The notes: a model not told the origin generated them from the letters alone. A stretch of DNA of 64,000 bases from Streptomyces formicae (GCF_002556545.1 NZ_CP022685.1:9030001-9094000); one strand, 5' to 3'; shown: positions 35,436 through 44,383, counted from the first letter of the stretch. Made by a program: numbers and translations.

Positions 35436-36493
35436 TGGCCGCCGAGCTGAGAGTGCACTGGAACTCTCCGCTCAGCGGACAGCAGAAGGCATCCGGGAAA
35501 TACCAGGTCGGCCAGCTGGACTTCGACGGGATCGTCGACTTCGCGCAGGAGGCGGACCGCCTGGGCGTCGACTCGCTCCTCATGGGGATCGGCTTCCACA
35601 TGCCTGATCCGCTTCCGATGCTCGGCGCCCTGGTCCGCGAGACCGAACGCGTCAAGTTCCTCCTCGCCTACCGTCCCGGGCTGCTTCCGCCGACGCTCTT
35701 CGCCCAGGTGGTCAACACGGTCTCGTGGATGTCGGACGGGCGGATATCCCTCAACCTGGTCGCCGGTACCTCCCCGGCCGAGCAGGCGTACTACGGAGAC
35801 TTCCTCGCCCACGACGAGCGCTACGCACGCTCCAACGAGTTCCTGGAGATCCTCCACCGGTTCTGGCGCGGTGAGACCCCGCTGTCCTACGAGGGCGAGC
35901 ACTACCGCATCGAGGGCGCACAGATCGGCCTGGGATACAAGGGCGGAGGCCGTCCCGAGATATACATCAGCGGGGCATCCGACGTGGCACAGCAGACCGC
36001 CGTGGACCACGGCGACTGCTGGTTGCGGTACGGCGACACTCCCGAGGGGCTGGCCGCCGCGGCGAAGCCCGTCCTGGCGCAGGGCGGCCGGGTGGGAACG
36101 CGCATGCACGTACTGGCGAGGGAGACCCGTGCCCAGGCACTGGCGGATCTCGCGGACATGATGCGCGATCCCGACGAAGAGCACCGCAAACGGATCGCGG
36201 CCGCCGTGGCGTCCTCCGATTCCGTGGCCGTGAACACGTCCTTCCACCTGGCCGAGTCCGCGGAATCCGACTGGCTCTCTCCCTTGCTGTTCTCCGGGGC
36301 CGTCGCCTATCGCGGCGGGCCTGCCCTGTGCGTGGTGGGCAGCTATGAGGAAGTCGCGGCGTACCTCTACGAGTACAAGCTGGCCGGGATCAGCGAGTTC
36401 ATCTTCTCGGGCTGGCCCACCCGGGAGGAGATGCGGATCTTCTACACCCGCGTGCTGCCGCTGCTGCGCCGGCACGAACGCGCCGGAGTCTGA
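35435..36493 (+). CDS. SsuD-like LLM-class flavin-dependent monooxygenase
   Basis: 352 residues of the bacterial-luciferase-like fold, closest in feel to alkanesulfonate monooxygenases: FLLAYRPGLLPPTLFAQVVNT, SDGRISLNLVAGTSPAEQ, then RFWRGETPLSYEGEHYRI and PEIYISGASDVAQQTA. Uses reduced FMN from a separate reductase, and one is encoded at 29005-29508 in the other arm. Chemistry could be C-S cleavage, Baeyer-Villiger or N-oxidation. GGGGGAGG precedes the ATG, whose first base is the last base of the previous stop. Last gene of the arm; a terminator-like hairpin follows. Confidence 0.9.
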   Translation: MAAELRVHWNSPLSGQQKASGKYQVGQLDFDGIVDFAQEADRLGVDSLLMGIGFHMPDPLPMLGALVRETERVKFLLAYRPGLLPPTLFAQVVNTVSWMSDGRISLNLVAGTSPAEQAYYGDFLAHDERYARSNEFLEILHRFWRGETPLSYEGEHYRIEGAQIGLGYKGGGRPEIYISGASDVAQQTAVDHGDCWLRYGDTPEGLAAAAKPVLAQGGRVGTRMHVLARETRAQALADLADMMRDPDEEHRKRIAAAVASSDSVAVNTSFHLAESAESDWLSPLLFSGAVAYRGGPALCVVGSYEEVAAYLYEYKLAGISEFIFSGWPTREEMRIFYTRVLPLLRRHERAGV

Positions 36494-36499
36494 GCCGCG

Positions 36500-36529
36500 C
36501 CGGGGGAGTCCCGAGGGACTTCCCCCCGG
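36500..36529. terminator. Hairpin between convergent monooxygenase and channel genes
   Basis: CCGGGGGAGTCCC can pair with GGGACTTCCCCCCGG with a small bulge and a short loop. It starts 7 bases after the monooxygenase stop and ends 6 bases before the channel stop, marking the right edge of the biosynthetic locus. Confidence 0.7.
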
Positions 36530-36534
36530 CCGGA

Positions 36535-37080
36535 TCAGCCCTGACGGCGCTCGGCTGACCCCCTGCCGCGCCGCACGATCCTGCCGCGCAGCAGCCGCGT
36601 CAGGGTGGTCGCGCCCGCGGTGAGGAAGACGAAGCTGTAGAGCAGTTGCAGGAGCGTGAGGACGCGCGCCGTCTGGCCGCTCGGACTGATGTCCCCGTAG
36701 CCGACCGTGGCGAGCGTGACGACGGTGAAGTACAGCGCGTCCACACGTGTGCGCAGCCCGATGAACTCGCCCTGCTGCCGCGCGAGCACGTAGTACGCCG
36801 ACGCGAACAGCAGGACCGTCAGACACATCAGCCCCGCGATCATCCAGGCCGGTCTGGTGCCGGTCCGCTCGGCGAGCACGTGCTGGATCTGCCGGAGCAG
36901 CGCGACGGCGACCAGCGTGAGCCCGGCGACGAACGCGAGCCAGCTCAGGAGCGGCCGGTGCGGGCCCAGCAGGTGCAGCGGCAGCAGGAAGTACGCCGTG
37001 ACCATGACCGCCGACGCCGTCGCGAGCAGGGCGGGCCGGTGCCAGAGCGTCCTCTTGTCGTCGTCCGTAGGGTCCTTCAC
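36535..37080 (-). CDS. Potassium-channel-like protein with TVGYGD filter
   Basis: 181 residues from a GTG. Four hydrophobic spans: two N-terminal (VMVTAYFLLPLHLL, LAFVAGLTLVAVALL) and the pore pair (WMIAGLMCLTVLLFASAYYVLA and LLQLLYSFVFLTAGATTL). The P-loop between the last two reads YFTVVTLATVGYGDISPSG, with the canonical K+ selectivity filter. There is no RCK domain, so gating control is not visible. The start is uncertain, since no good ribosome site is seen. Divergent from a CPA2 antiporter gene. Confidence 0.88.
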   Translation of the reverse strand: MKDPTDDDKRTLWHRPALLATASAVMVTAYFLLPLHLLGPHRPLLSWLAFVAGLTLVAVALLRQIQHVLAERTGTRPAWMIAGLMCLTVLLFASAYYVLARQQGEFIGLRTRVDALYFTVVTLATVGYGDISPSGQTARVLTLLQLLYSFVFLTAGATTLTRLLRGRIVRRGRGSAERRQG

Positions 37081-37221
37081 CGTGGCGCGCGCCGCCGTTC
37101 CCCGGCGGTCCGGTGCGCCGGAAGCCCCAGTCTCACCCGCACGGTCCGTTCTCGCATGCGCCGGGAGCCCGCCTCGCCGAAGGTCGAAACGACACGAACC
37201 GGCGCGGAGCAGGGGGACGGT

Positions 37222-38436
37222 GTGGACCAGGCAGGGACACTCATCCTGATCATGGCGGCCGCCGTACTCGCCCCGCTGCTCGCGCACGGGACGGGGCGGT
37301 GGATCCGGATCCCCGTGGTCATCTTCGAGATCGTGCTCGGCATCCTGATCGGCCCGGACGTACTCGGCTGGGCACACAGCGACGAGGTCGTCGACGTCCT
37401 CTCCGACCTCGGCCTCTCCATGCTGATCTTCCTGGCCGGATACGAGATCGAGTTCGGCGCCATCCGCGGGGACACCCTGCGCAGGGCGAGCCGGGCGTGG
37501 GTGGTCTCGCTGCTGCTCGGCCTCGCGGGCGCGCTGGCCCTGACCGGCTTCGACCTGGCGCGCACGGTGATCATCGGTACGGCGCTGACCAGCACGGCCC
37601 TCGGGACGGTGCTGCCGATCCTGCGGGACAGCGGGGACCTGGAGGGCCGCTTCGGCACGGTGATGATGGCGTTCGGGGCGCTCGGCGAGTTCGGACCGAT
37701 CATCGCGATGTCGGTGCTGCTCAGTGGGCGTGACCCCGGCGCCTCCACGGTCGTCCTCATCGTCTTCGCCGCCATCACCGCGGCCGCCGTCTGGTGGGCG
37801 CTGCGCCCGCGCCCGCCCTGGTTCAGCCAGGTCGTCCGGGCGACCCTGCACACCAGCGGGCAGTTCGCGGTCCGCTTCGTGATGCTCCTCCTGGTCGCGA
37901 TGCTCGCCCTGTCACAGGCGTTCGGACTCGACGTGCTCCTCGGCGCCTTCGCCGCCGGTCTCCTCACGCGGCTCGTGCTCCAGGGCTCGGTCCCCGAGAG
38001 CAGCGAGCAGGTGCTCGAAAAGGTGGAGGCGATGGGCTTCGGCTTCCTCGTGCCGCTGTTCTTCATCGCCACCGGCATCCAGTTCGACCTCGCCTCGCTC
38101 CTGGACGGCGGGCGCGCGCTGTTGCTGCTGCCCGTCTTCCTGGTCCTGTTCGTGGTCGTCCGCGGGCTGCCCGCCTACCTGCTCGCACCACGGGATCTCT
38201 CCCCCCTCAGCCGCAGGGCGCTGTCGCTGTACTCGGCCACCTGTCTGCCGCTCGTCGTCGCCATCACGGCGATCGGCGTCGACGACGAGGTGCTCGGCGA
38301 GAGCACGGCGGCCGCCCTCGTCGGCGCGGCGATGATCTCCGTCCTGGTGTTTCCGCTGCTCGCGATGCGGGTGCGCGCACGCGAGCGGCACGTGTCGGCC
38401 AAGCTGCCGCCCGCTGCGGAGACGGAGAGCTGGTGA
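37222..38436 (+). CDS. CPA2-family cation:proton antiporter (Kef-type)
   Basis: 404 residues from a GTG with AGGGGGA upstream; ATG 37156 would add 22 residues. About 12 spans. The family landmarks are IPVVIFEIVLGILIGPDVLG, LIFLAGYEIEF, TALTSTALGTVLPILRD and FIATGIQFDL. No C-terminal RCK/NAD-binding domain follows, so it is a transmembrane-only member. Paired with a divergent potassium channel, it may serve K+ or pH balance. Confidence 0.9.
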   Translation: MDQAGTLILIMAAAVLAPLLAHGTGRWIRIPVVIFEIVLGILIGPDVLGWAHSDEVVDVLSDLGLSMLIFLAGYEIEFGAIRGDTLRRASRAWVVSLLLGLAGALALTGFDLARTVIIGTALTSTALGTVLPILRDSGDLEGRFGTVMMAFGALGEFGPIIAMSVLLSGRDPGASTVVLIVFAAITAAAVWWALRPRPPWFSQVVRATLHTSGQFAVRFVMLLLVAMLALSQAFGLDVLLGAFAAGLLTRLVLQGSVPESSEQVLEKVEAMGFGFLVPLFFIATGIQFDLASLLDGGRALLLLPVFLVLFVVVRGLPAYLLAPRDLSPLSRRALSLYSATCLPLVVAITAIGVDDEVLGESTAAALVGAAMISVLVFPLLAMRVRARERHVSAKLPPAAETESW

Positions 38437-38442
38437 GGGAGC

Positions 38443-39420
38443 TCAGTCGTCCGCCGCGTCGACGGCGGCCTTCGCGTCGACCACGCCGAGGCCGAGCCGC
38501 TTCTGGGACCCCGGGTCCTTCGTCGTGTCGCGGATGGTCTTCATGATGGCGTCGGGGTCCTTGCCCTGCTGGTGCAGGAGCGCGGCGACCGCCGCGACGT
38601 GGGGCGCCGCCATCGAGGTGCCGTCGAGCTTCCCATAGCCCGAGTCGTTCTTCTTCGTGAGCTCGACGGTGTAGGTGGGCAGTGTGGAGAGGATCTGGAC
38701 GCCGGGGGCCGAAACGGCGTTCTGCGCGCCGAAGTTGGAGAAGTCCGCAGGGCGCCCCTTCTGGTCGCTCGCGCCGACCACGAGGACCGGGGTGCCGACC
38801 TTGTACGGCTGGGTGGCCGCGCCGTCGTTCCCGGCGGCGGCCACCACCACGGCGCCCTTGTCATGGGCGTGCTGGATGGCCCGGTTGAGGATGCCGCCCT
38901 GGAGCAGGTTCGACATCAACGGGCCCTCGCCGAGGGAGAGGTTGATGACGTCGGCGCCGTGGTCGGCGGCCCAGATGATGCCCTTGGTGATGTTGGCGTT
39001 GCTGCCGCTGCCGTCGTCGCCCATCACCCGGACGGGCATGATCTTCGCGCCGGGTGCCCCGCCCGCGATGCCCTTGCCGTTGTCGGTGTCCGCCGCCGCG
39101 ATGCCCGCCACGTGCGTGCCGTGGCCGAACCCGTCCTCGGGACGCTTGTCCCCGTCCACGAAGTCGTAGCCGTCCACGAGCCGGTCCTCGAGGTCCGGGT
39201 GGCCCAGGTCGACGCCGCTGTCGACGACGGCGATGACGGTGTCGTCGCCCTTGGCCTGCTGCCAGGCGGCGGGCAACTCGAGGGCGTCCAGGGCCCACTG
39301 CTGGCCGCGCATCGGGTCGGCCTTGTCGTCGTTGTCGTCGCCGCATCCCGTGGCGGCACCGGCGAGCAGGAGGCAGCCCGCCACGAGGGCGGCACGGGTT
39401 CGGGCAGTGGTGCGCATCAT
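38443..39420 (-). CDS. Subtilisin-like (S8) serine protease, lipoprotein
   Basis: 325 residues. The N terminus is a lipoprotein signal: arginine, hydrophobic core and AATGC with probable lipidated C26 followed by an acidic GDDNDD. Catalytic triad: Asp67 in IAVVDSGVD, His100 in GFGHGTHVAGIAAADT and Ser in LDGTSMAAPHVAAVA; oxyanion Asn in AAAGNDG. No classical propeptide (I9) is obvious between signal and catalytic domain. AAGGAGACTC precedes the ATG, and its first four bases overlap the stop of the upstream membrane-protein gene, so the two are coupled. Confidence 0.93.
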   Translation of the reverse strand: MMRTTARTRAALVAGCLLLAGAATGCGDDNDDKADPMRGQQWALDALELPAAWQQAKGDDTVIAVVDSGVDLGHPDLEDRLVDGYDFVDGDKRPEDGFGHGTHVAGIAAADTDNGKGIAGGAPGAKIMPVRVMGDDGSGSNANITKGIIWAADHGADVINLSLGEGPLMSNLLQGGILNRAIQHAHDKGAVVVAAAGNDGAATQPYKVGTPVLVVGASDQKGRPADFSNFGAQNAVSAPGVQILSTLPTYTVELTKKNDSGYGKLDGTSMAAPHVAAVAALLHQQGKDPDAIMKTIRDTTKDPGSQKRLGLGVVDAKAAVDAADD

Positions 39421-40739
39421 GAGTCTCCTTGGGTCGAGGTGCCGATCGGGGGGTCCGGACGAGTGCGCGGTGTGGACGAAGGGGCGGATGACGGGGCGGA
39501 CCGGTCGGCCTGGCCGCCGCCCAGGAACTCCACGACGGCCAGCGCGAGCAGCAGCCACAGGGCGATCCCGAGGACCGTCCACCCCGTCGGGTGGGACCGG
39601 AGCAGATAGGCCAGCAGCGCGGCGGCCACCAGCACCCAGGTGAGCCAGGTGCGACGGCGGCGTACGAAGGGGCCCACGGGTCCGGTACGCATCCCGGCCC
39701 GCTCGGCGGTCGTGCGCACGGCCCCGATCCCGGCGGACCAGAGGTCGCGGGTCAGACGGGCGCCGCGCCCCGGTCCGCTGAGCCACGCGCCGACGGCGAC
39801 CACGACGCCGAGCGCGACGACCATGCGGACCGTGGTGAAGAGGAAGTGGGTCAGGGTGTCGTACACGGCGGCGGCCGCGTCGTGCGAGACGTCCGCGGGC
39901 AGCCGGTCGAGAGAGATCACCCGGAAGACCCGCAGGCCGATGCCGAGCAGCCCGGTGGCCACGGCGACGGCCAGCGCACCCGTGACCAGTGCCCTGCGCC
40001 TGCGTACGGAGAGCAGCACGCCCGCGGCGACCAGCACGAGAGAGACGACGGGCAGCCAGTTCCCGGCCAGTTGCAGCAGTCGTACGTACGTCCTGGCCTT
40101 GCCGATGTTCTCCGAGGTGACGAGGGTGAACTCGGTGTGGACCTCGGGGATGCGGCCCGCGACGCCCAGGCCGTCGTCGACCAGCCGCTGCTTCACCCGG
40201 TCCACCAGCGGCCCGAGGTCCAGGGTGACGGTGTCGTCCTGGAGCTCGACCGCGTCGCCGCCCTTGCCGGTGAGCGCCTTGTCCAGGGCGCCGTGAGCCT
40301 CCCGGTTGGCCTGCCTCCAGATCGCCTCGAACGCGTCCGAACGGGTCACGGCGAGTGCCTTGTCGTGGACGAAGCTCCGGACCGCGCCCTCCAACGAGTC
40401 GCCCAGCCTGCCGAGCGACTTCTCCAGGCGCGGCCGGTCATCGGGCGTCACGTCGGAGAGCAGGGCCGACAGGTCGATGCGGGACATGAGCGCGTCGGTG
40501 GCCCGGTTCGCGGCGGCCTCCCGCACGGCGGGGTCGGAGGCGAGCGGGCCGACGGTGGCGACGTAACGGTCGGTGTCACCGACCTCGTCGGCCGCCCACG
40601 CGGCGACCACCGACAGCGGCGCGAGCACACACCCCACCACGATGAGGACGGCGGCGAGGAAGGAACGGCCGCGACGGCGCGGGGACGCGGTGGAGGAGCC
40701 GGGAGACCTGCCTGCGGCCGCTCCGTCGTCCTGCGCCAC
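39417..40739 (-). CDS. Integral membrane protein with large extracytoplasmic N-terminal domain
   Basis: 440 residues from a GTG with GGAGGCGAC upstream. A signal-anchor (FLAAVLIVVGCVLAPLSVVA) is followed by about 170 soluble, mostly helical residues with the pattern DRYVATVGPLASDPAVREAAA seen in many actinobacterial proteins of this type. Then come about five spans (for example WLPVVSLVLVAAGVLLSV and WVLVAAALLAYLL). Function unknown. Its four-base overlap with the subtilase gene suggests that it anchors, activates or is processed by that protease. Confidence 0.85.
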   Translation of the reverse strand: MAQDDGAAAGRSPGSSTASPRRRGRSFLAAVLIVVGCVLAPLSVVAAWAADEVGDTDRYVATVGPLASDPAVREAAANRATDALMSRIDLSALLSDVTPDDRPRLEKSLGRLGDSLEGAVRSFVHDKALAVTRSDAFEAIWRQANREAHGALDKALTGKGGDAVELQDDTVTLDLGPLVDRVKQRLVDDGLGVAGRIPEVHTEFTLVTSENIGKARTYVRLLQLAGNWLPVVSLVLVAAGVLLSVRRRRALVTGALAVAVATGLLGIGLRVFRVISLDRLPADVSHDAAAAVYDTLTHFLFTTVRMVVALGVVVAVGAWLSGPGRGARLTRDLWSAGIGAVRTTAERAGMRTGPVGPFVRRRRTWLTWVLVAAALLAYLLRSHPTGWTVLGIALWLLLALAVVEFLGGGQADRSAPSSAPSSTPRTRPDPPIGTSTQGDS

Positions 40740-40913
40740 AGTCGCCTCCTCGCCGCATGTCCGTGCTGCCCTCAGGGGATCGTTCGCGGGGCTCGTCGGC
40801 GAGGCGGGTCAGCCAATCAGGTGAACCCGCTCACCGGGATTTCGGAAATGCGCGGAACCAGGGGCGCGGCGATACTTCGAAGCACCGTCCGCACGCCTGG
40901 AAAAGGGGACGTC

Positions 40914-41306
40914 ATGGACGACTATCCGCTTCTCGACCTCTTTCTCACCATGCTGTTCTTCTTCCTCTGGATCATGTGGCTCTTCCTGCTCTTCAGAGTC
41001 GTCATGGACGTCTTCCGCGACGAGGAACTCAGCGGCTGGGCCAAGGCGGGCTGGCTGATCTTCTGCATCGTGCTCCCGTACGTCGGAGTGCTCGTCTACG
41101 TCATCGTGCGCGGTCGCGGCATGGGACAACGGGACGTCGAACGGTCGCGCAAGGCGGAGGCGGCCTTCCAGGACTACATCCGCAAGACGGCCGCGGACGG
41201 GCAGCAGAGCGGATCCGACGAACTCGTCCGGCTGGCCCAATTGCACGAATCCGGCGCGCTCAACGACGAAGAATTCGCCCGCGCCAAGACCAAACTGCTC
41301 GCCTGA
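40914..41306 (+). CDS. PLDc_N/SHOCT domain membrane protein
   Basis: 130 residues. Two membrane spans (LFLTMLFFFLWIMWLFLLFR and GWLIFCIVLPYVGVLVYVIV) form a PLDc_N-like unit, then a charged linker and a SHOCT helix pair at the end (LVRLAQLHESGALNDEEFARAKTKLL). Very common in Streptomyces; thought to be an oligomerising membrane protein, role unknown. AAAAGGGGAC precedes the ATG. Confidence 0.9.
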   Translation: MDDYPLLDLFLTMLFFFLWIMWLFLLFRVVMDVFRDEELSGWAKAGWLIFCIVLPYVGVLVYVIVRGRGMGQRDVERSRKAEAAFQDYIRKTAADGQQSGSDELVRLAQLHESGALNDEEFARAKTKLLA

Positions 41307-41336
41307 ATTCCCCATCCCGCAAAAGGAATCGCCCTC

Positions 41337-41846
41337 GTGGAATCACCGAACAGTCCTTACGGCCGGTCGAGCACGCCGTACAGCGTCCCGCCGCCCTCGC
41401 CCGATCCGACGCCCCTGCCGCCCGCCGGGCCGCGCCTCGACGCCGGGCGGCTGTGGGCGGGCGGCGTGATGACCGCGGTGGTCGCCGCGCTCACGGCCGT
41501 CGTCGCGCTCATGCTCGTACGCGGTGTGCTCGGCATCGCCGTGTTCGCGCCGGAGGGCGACGGCGCGATGGGCAACGCGACCACGGGGGCCCTGGCGGGC
41601 GGCGCCGCCGTCGCGGCGCTCGTGGCGACCGCCCTGCTGCACCTGCTGATCGCGGCGACCCCCCGCCCCGAGCGGTTCTTCGCCTGGATCGTCGCGCTCG
41701 CCACGGCGGTCATGGTCCTGCTGCCCTTCACCGCGGCTGCCTCCCTCCCCGCGAAGATCGGCACCGCGGCCGTCTATCTGCTCATCGGCGTCGCCATCGG
41801 CTCGCTGCTGTCCTCGGTGGCCCGCAGCGCGGTGAGCCGGGGCTGA
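41337..41846 (+). CDS. Four-span membrane protein, DUF6069-like
   Basis: 169 residues from a GTG behind AAAAGGAA. A Pro/Ser-rich N-terminal 45 residues precedes four spans (LWAGGVMTAVVAALTAVVAL, AALVATALLHLLIAATPRP, FAWIVALATAVMVLLPFTA, TAAVYLLIGVAIGSLLSSVA). The order and spacing resemble the DUF6069 family of actinobacteria. Function unknown. It starts 30 bases after the SHOCT gene and may share its transcript. Confidence 0.8.
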   Translation: MESPNSPYGRSSTPYSVPPPSPDPTPLPPAGPRLDAGRLWAGGVMTAVVAALTAVVALMLVRGVLGIAVFAPEGDGAMGNATTGALAGGAAVAALVATALLHLLIAATPRPERFFAWIVALATAVMVLLPFTAAASLPAKIGTAAVYLLIGVAIGSLLSSVARSAVSRG

Positions 41847-41894
41847 CCACACCGCCCTTCGTCCCCTCGCCCCTTCGTCCTGAACGGTCTTTGC

Positions 41895-43232
41895 ATGGTC
41901 GCCATGGAGGACGCGCAGCCCGACGTCGACGTCCCGCCGGACGCCCCGTACCGGATCCTGCTCAGCGGCCGCTACCTCCGGATGCTCCTGCTCTCCCTCG
42001 TCTTCGGCGTGCTCATCGCGCTCGCCTGCTTCTTCTTCGTGGGACTGCAGCACTGGCTCCAGCACGAGGTGTGGACGAACCTCCCCAAGGCCGTGGGCTA
42101 CCGGGAGGCGCCCTGGTGGTGGCCGCTGCCCGCCCTCGCGCTCGCCGGGCTGCTCCTCGCTCCGATCGTCTCGCGCGCCCCGGGCGGCGGCGGGCACCTG
42201 CCGGTGAACGGCCTGGGCGGAGCGCCCATCGGGCCGCGCGAGCTGCCGGGTGTCGTCCTCGCGGCGCTCATGACGCTGCCGCTCGGCGTGGTCCTCGGCC
42301 CCGAGGCGCCGCTCATGGCGGTGGGCAGCGGACTCGCCCTGCTGGCCGTACGCAGGATCAAGGGCGCGAGCGATCCGCAGACGGCGGCGCTCGTGGCCAC
42401 CGCCGGATCCACGGCGGCCATCTCCACGATCCTCGGCGGTCCCGTCGTCGCGGCCCTCCTCGTCGTCGAGGCGGCAGGGCTCGCCGGGGCCCGCCTCGTC
42501 GTCCTGCTCCTGCCCTGCCTCACCGCGAGCGCCGCCGGAGCGGTGGTCTTCACCGGCTTCGGCGCCTGGACGGGCCTCTCCATCGGCGGGCTCGGACTGC
42601 CCACCGTGCCGCCCGTCGCCAACCCCGACGCGGGCGACTTCCTGTGGGGCGTCCCGCTCGCCGCGCTCATCGCGGGTGCCGTCGCGCTGACCCGGCGCCT
42701 CGGCCGGGTGACAGGACGCTGGACGGGCGGCGGACACACCGCGGTCCGCACGGTCGGCTGCGCCGTCGCGGTGGGCGGCTGTCTCACCGCGTACGCACTG
42801 ATCACCGGGCGTTCCCCGGAGGAGGCCGCGCTCTCCGGCCAGGCGACCCTCGGCCACCTCGCGGCGGACCCGGGCGCGTGGTCGGTGGCGGCGCTGCTCG
42901 CGCTGGTCGTCTGCAAGGGCCTCGCCTGGAGCATCAGCCTCGGGAGCCTGCGCGGCGGACCGATCTTCCCCGCCCTGTTGCTCGGGGCGGCGGCGGCCCT
43001 GGCCTGTTCGGGACTGCCCGGCCTCGGTACGACCCCGGCTCTCGCGCTCGGCATCTGCGCGGCGGCGACGGCGGTGATGGGCCTTCCGCTGTGCAGCGCG
43101 GTGCTCACGGTGCTGCTACTGGGCGAGGACGCGTACGACCAGATGCCGCTGATCGTGCTCACCGCGGTCGTCGCGCATCTGACGGTGCTGCTGGTGAACC
43201 GTACGGCCGACGCCCGCGCGGCGGCCGGGTAG
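41895..43232 (+). CDS. ClC-family chloride channel/transporter
   Basis: 445 residues with 10-12 spans. ClC landmarks: LPLGVVLGPEAPLMAVGSGLAL carries the gating-Glu region (G-P-E-A-P in place of G-R-E-G-P) and SLRGGPIFPALLLG is the GxFxP segment. The first ClC motif (GSGIP) is replaced by HLPVNGLGGAP. The proton Glu of exchangers is not obvious, so channel or exchanger cannot be decided. ATG 41895 or 41904 can serve as start. Confidence 0.88.
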   Translation: MVAMEDAQPDVDVPPDAPYRILLSGRYLRMLLLSLVFGVLIALACFFFVGLQHWLQHEVWTNLPKAVGYREAPWWWPLPALALAGLLLAPIVSRAPGGGGHLPVNGLGGAPIGPRELPGVVLAALMTLPLGVVLGPEAPLMAVGSGLALLAVRRIKGASDPQTAALVATAGSTAAISTILGGPVVAALLVVEAAGLAGARLVVLLLPCLTASAAGAVVFTGFGAWTGLSIGGLGLPTVPPVANPDAGDFLWGVPLAALIAGAVALTRRLGRVTGRWTGGGHTAVRTVGCAVAVGGCLTAYALITGRSPEEAALSGQATLGHLAADPGAWSVAALLALVVCKGLAWSISLGSLRGGPIFPALLLGAAAALACSGLPGLGTTPALALGICAAATAVMGLPLCSAVLTVLLLGEDAYDQMPLIVLTAVVAHLTVLLVNRTADARAAAG

Positions 43233-43254
43233 GCGAGCGGGGACGGTCGGCGCG

Positions 43255-44277
43255 TCAGCGGGCGGCCCCGAAGCGGTTCAGGACCCGTTCGGCCCCGGCC
43301 ATCATGTCCCGCACGATGTCCCCGGCGGGCCGTACGTCATGGACGAGGCCGACGCCCTGTCCCATCAGCCACGGCATCTCCTCCCAGTCGGCCTCGGTCG
43401 CGGGGCTCGGGGGCAGCACGTTGAACTTGCGCAGCACGGTCCGCTCTCCCTGGAAGACCGTGGTGCCCACCTGATCGAGCGCGTCACGGTCGGTCGGCAC
43501 CTCGTCGAGCCGTGCGTGCCACTCGTCCACCACCCGGTCACGCTGCACCCGCATCGGGTTGAAATCCGGCCACTCGGGGCCGAAGACCCCGGTCCGCACC
43601 GTGTCCCGGCCCCGGGCGGCGACCAGCCGCCGGTGGTGCTCGGGATGCACGTCGGCCTCCCGCGAGGCGACGAGGCGCGTGCCCACCCAGACGCCGTCGG
43701 CGCCCAGGCACAGCGCTGCGGCGACCTGGCGCCCTTCGGTGATGCCGCCCGCCGCGAGGACCAGCGCGCGATCGCCCACGGCGTCCACGACCTCGGGCAC
43801 GCCGACCAGCGTGGGCAGGCCGCCGTAGTTGTGCCCGCCCGCCTCCCAGCCCTGGGCGACGACGACTTCCACGCCGTCGTCGGCGGCGCGTTCGGCCGCC
43901 TCGGCGGACGCGACCTGCTCCCACACCGAAATCCCGGCCTCGCGCAGGTACGTGAGCTGCTCGGCGGGTGGGTGGCCCCAGTGGAAGGAGACGATCGGCA
44001 CCTGCTCGTCGACGCAGACGCGGACGGACTCGGTGGTGTCGAAGTAGCTGACGAGGTTGACGTGGAAGGGCGCGCCTCCCGCCCGCGCGCGGATCTCGCG
44101 GATGGTCCGCCTGAGCCGGTCCGTGGGCATGAGCGCGGCGCCCACCGCGCCGATCCCGCCCGCCGTGGAGACCGCGGCGGCGAGGTCGGCGGTGCCGCCC
44201 GCGAAGGCCATCCCGGCGCAGACGAACGGGTAGCGGACGGCGAACCTCTCCGTGAGCCGGGTGGACAGCACGCTCAT
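43255..44277 (-). CDS. Nitronate monooxygenase (2-nitropropane dioxygenase family)
   Basis: 340 residues, FMN-dependent TIM barrel. Motifs: YPFVCAGMAFAGGTADLAAAVSTAGGIGAVG, VNLVSYFDT, VSFHWGHPP, QGWEAGGHNYG and LAAGGITEGRQVAAALCLGADGVWVGTR for FMN-phosphate binding. Members oxidise alkyl nitronates such as propionate-3-nitronate; many actinobacterial homologues have other, unknown substrates. AGGAGGAACCC precedes the ATG at 44277, so the longer upstream frame is not used. Confidence 0.9.
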   Translation of the reverse strand: MSVLSTRLTERFAVRYPFVCAGMAFAGGTADLAAAVSTAGGIGAVGAALMPTDRLRRTIREIRARAGGAPFHVNLVSYFDTTESVRVCVDEQVPIVSFHWGHPPAEQLTYLREAGISVWEQVASAEAAERAADDGVEVVVAQGWEAGGHNYGGLPTLVGVPEVVDAVGDRALVLAAGGITEGRQVAAALCLGADGVWVGTRLVASREADVHPEHHRRLVAARGRDTVRTGVFGPEWPDFNPMRVQRDRVVDEWHARLDEVPTDRDALDQVGTTVFQGERTVLRKFNVLPPSPATEADWEEMPWLMGQGVGLVHDVRPAGDIVRDMMAGAERVLNRFGAAR

Positions 44278-44383
44278 GACGGGTTCCTCCTGGCGTCGGC
44301 GCCGCCGGTACCGGGCATCGAAGCACCGCGTATACGGCCGGAGGGAGACGAATACGCGCCCTTCACCGGAGCGCGCGGGCCGG

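Noticed and set aside
29935..36493. Mycosporine-like amino acid pathway, suggested by ATP-grasp plus PhyH-like genes
   Set aside because: No dehydroquinate-synthase-like or O-methyltransferase gene of that pathway is present; the EPSPS-like, DUF1611 and HDO genes do not belong to it.
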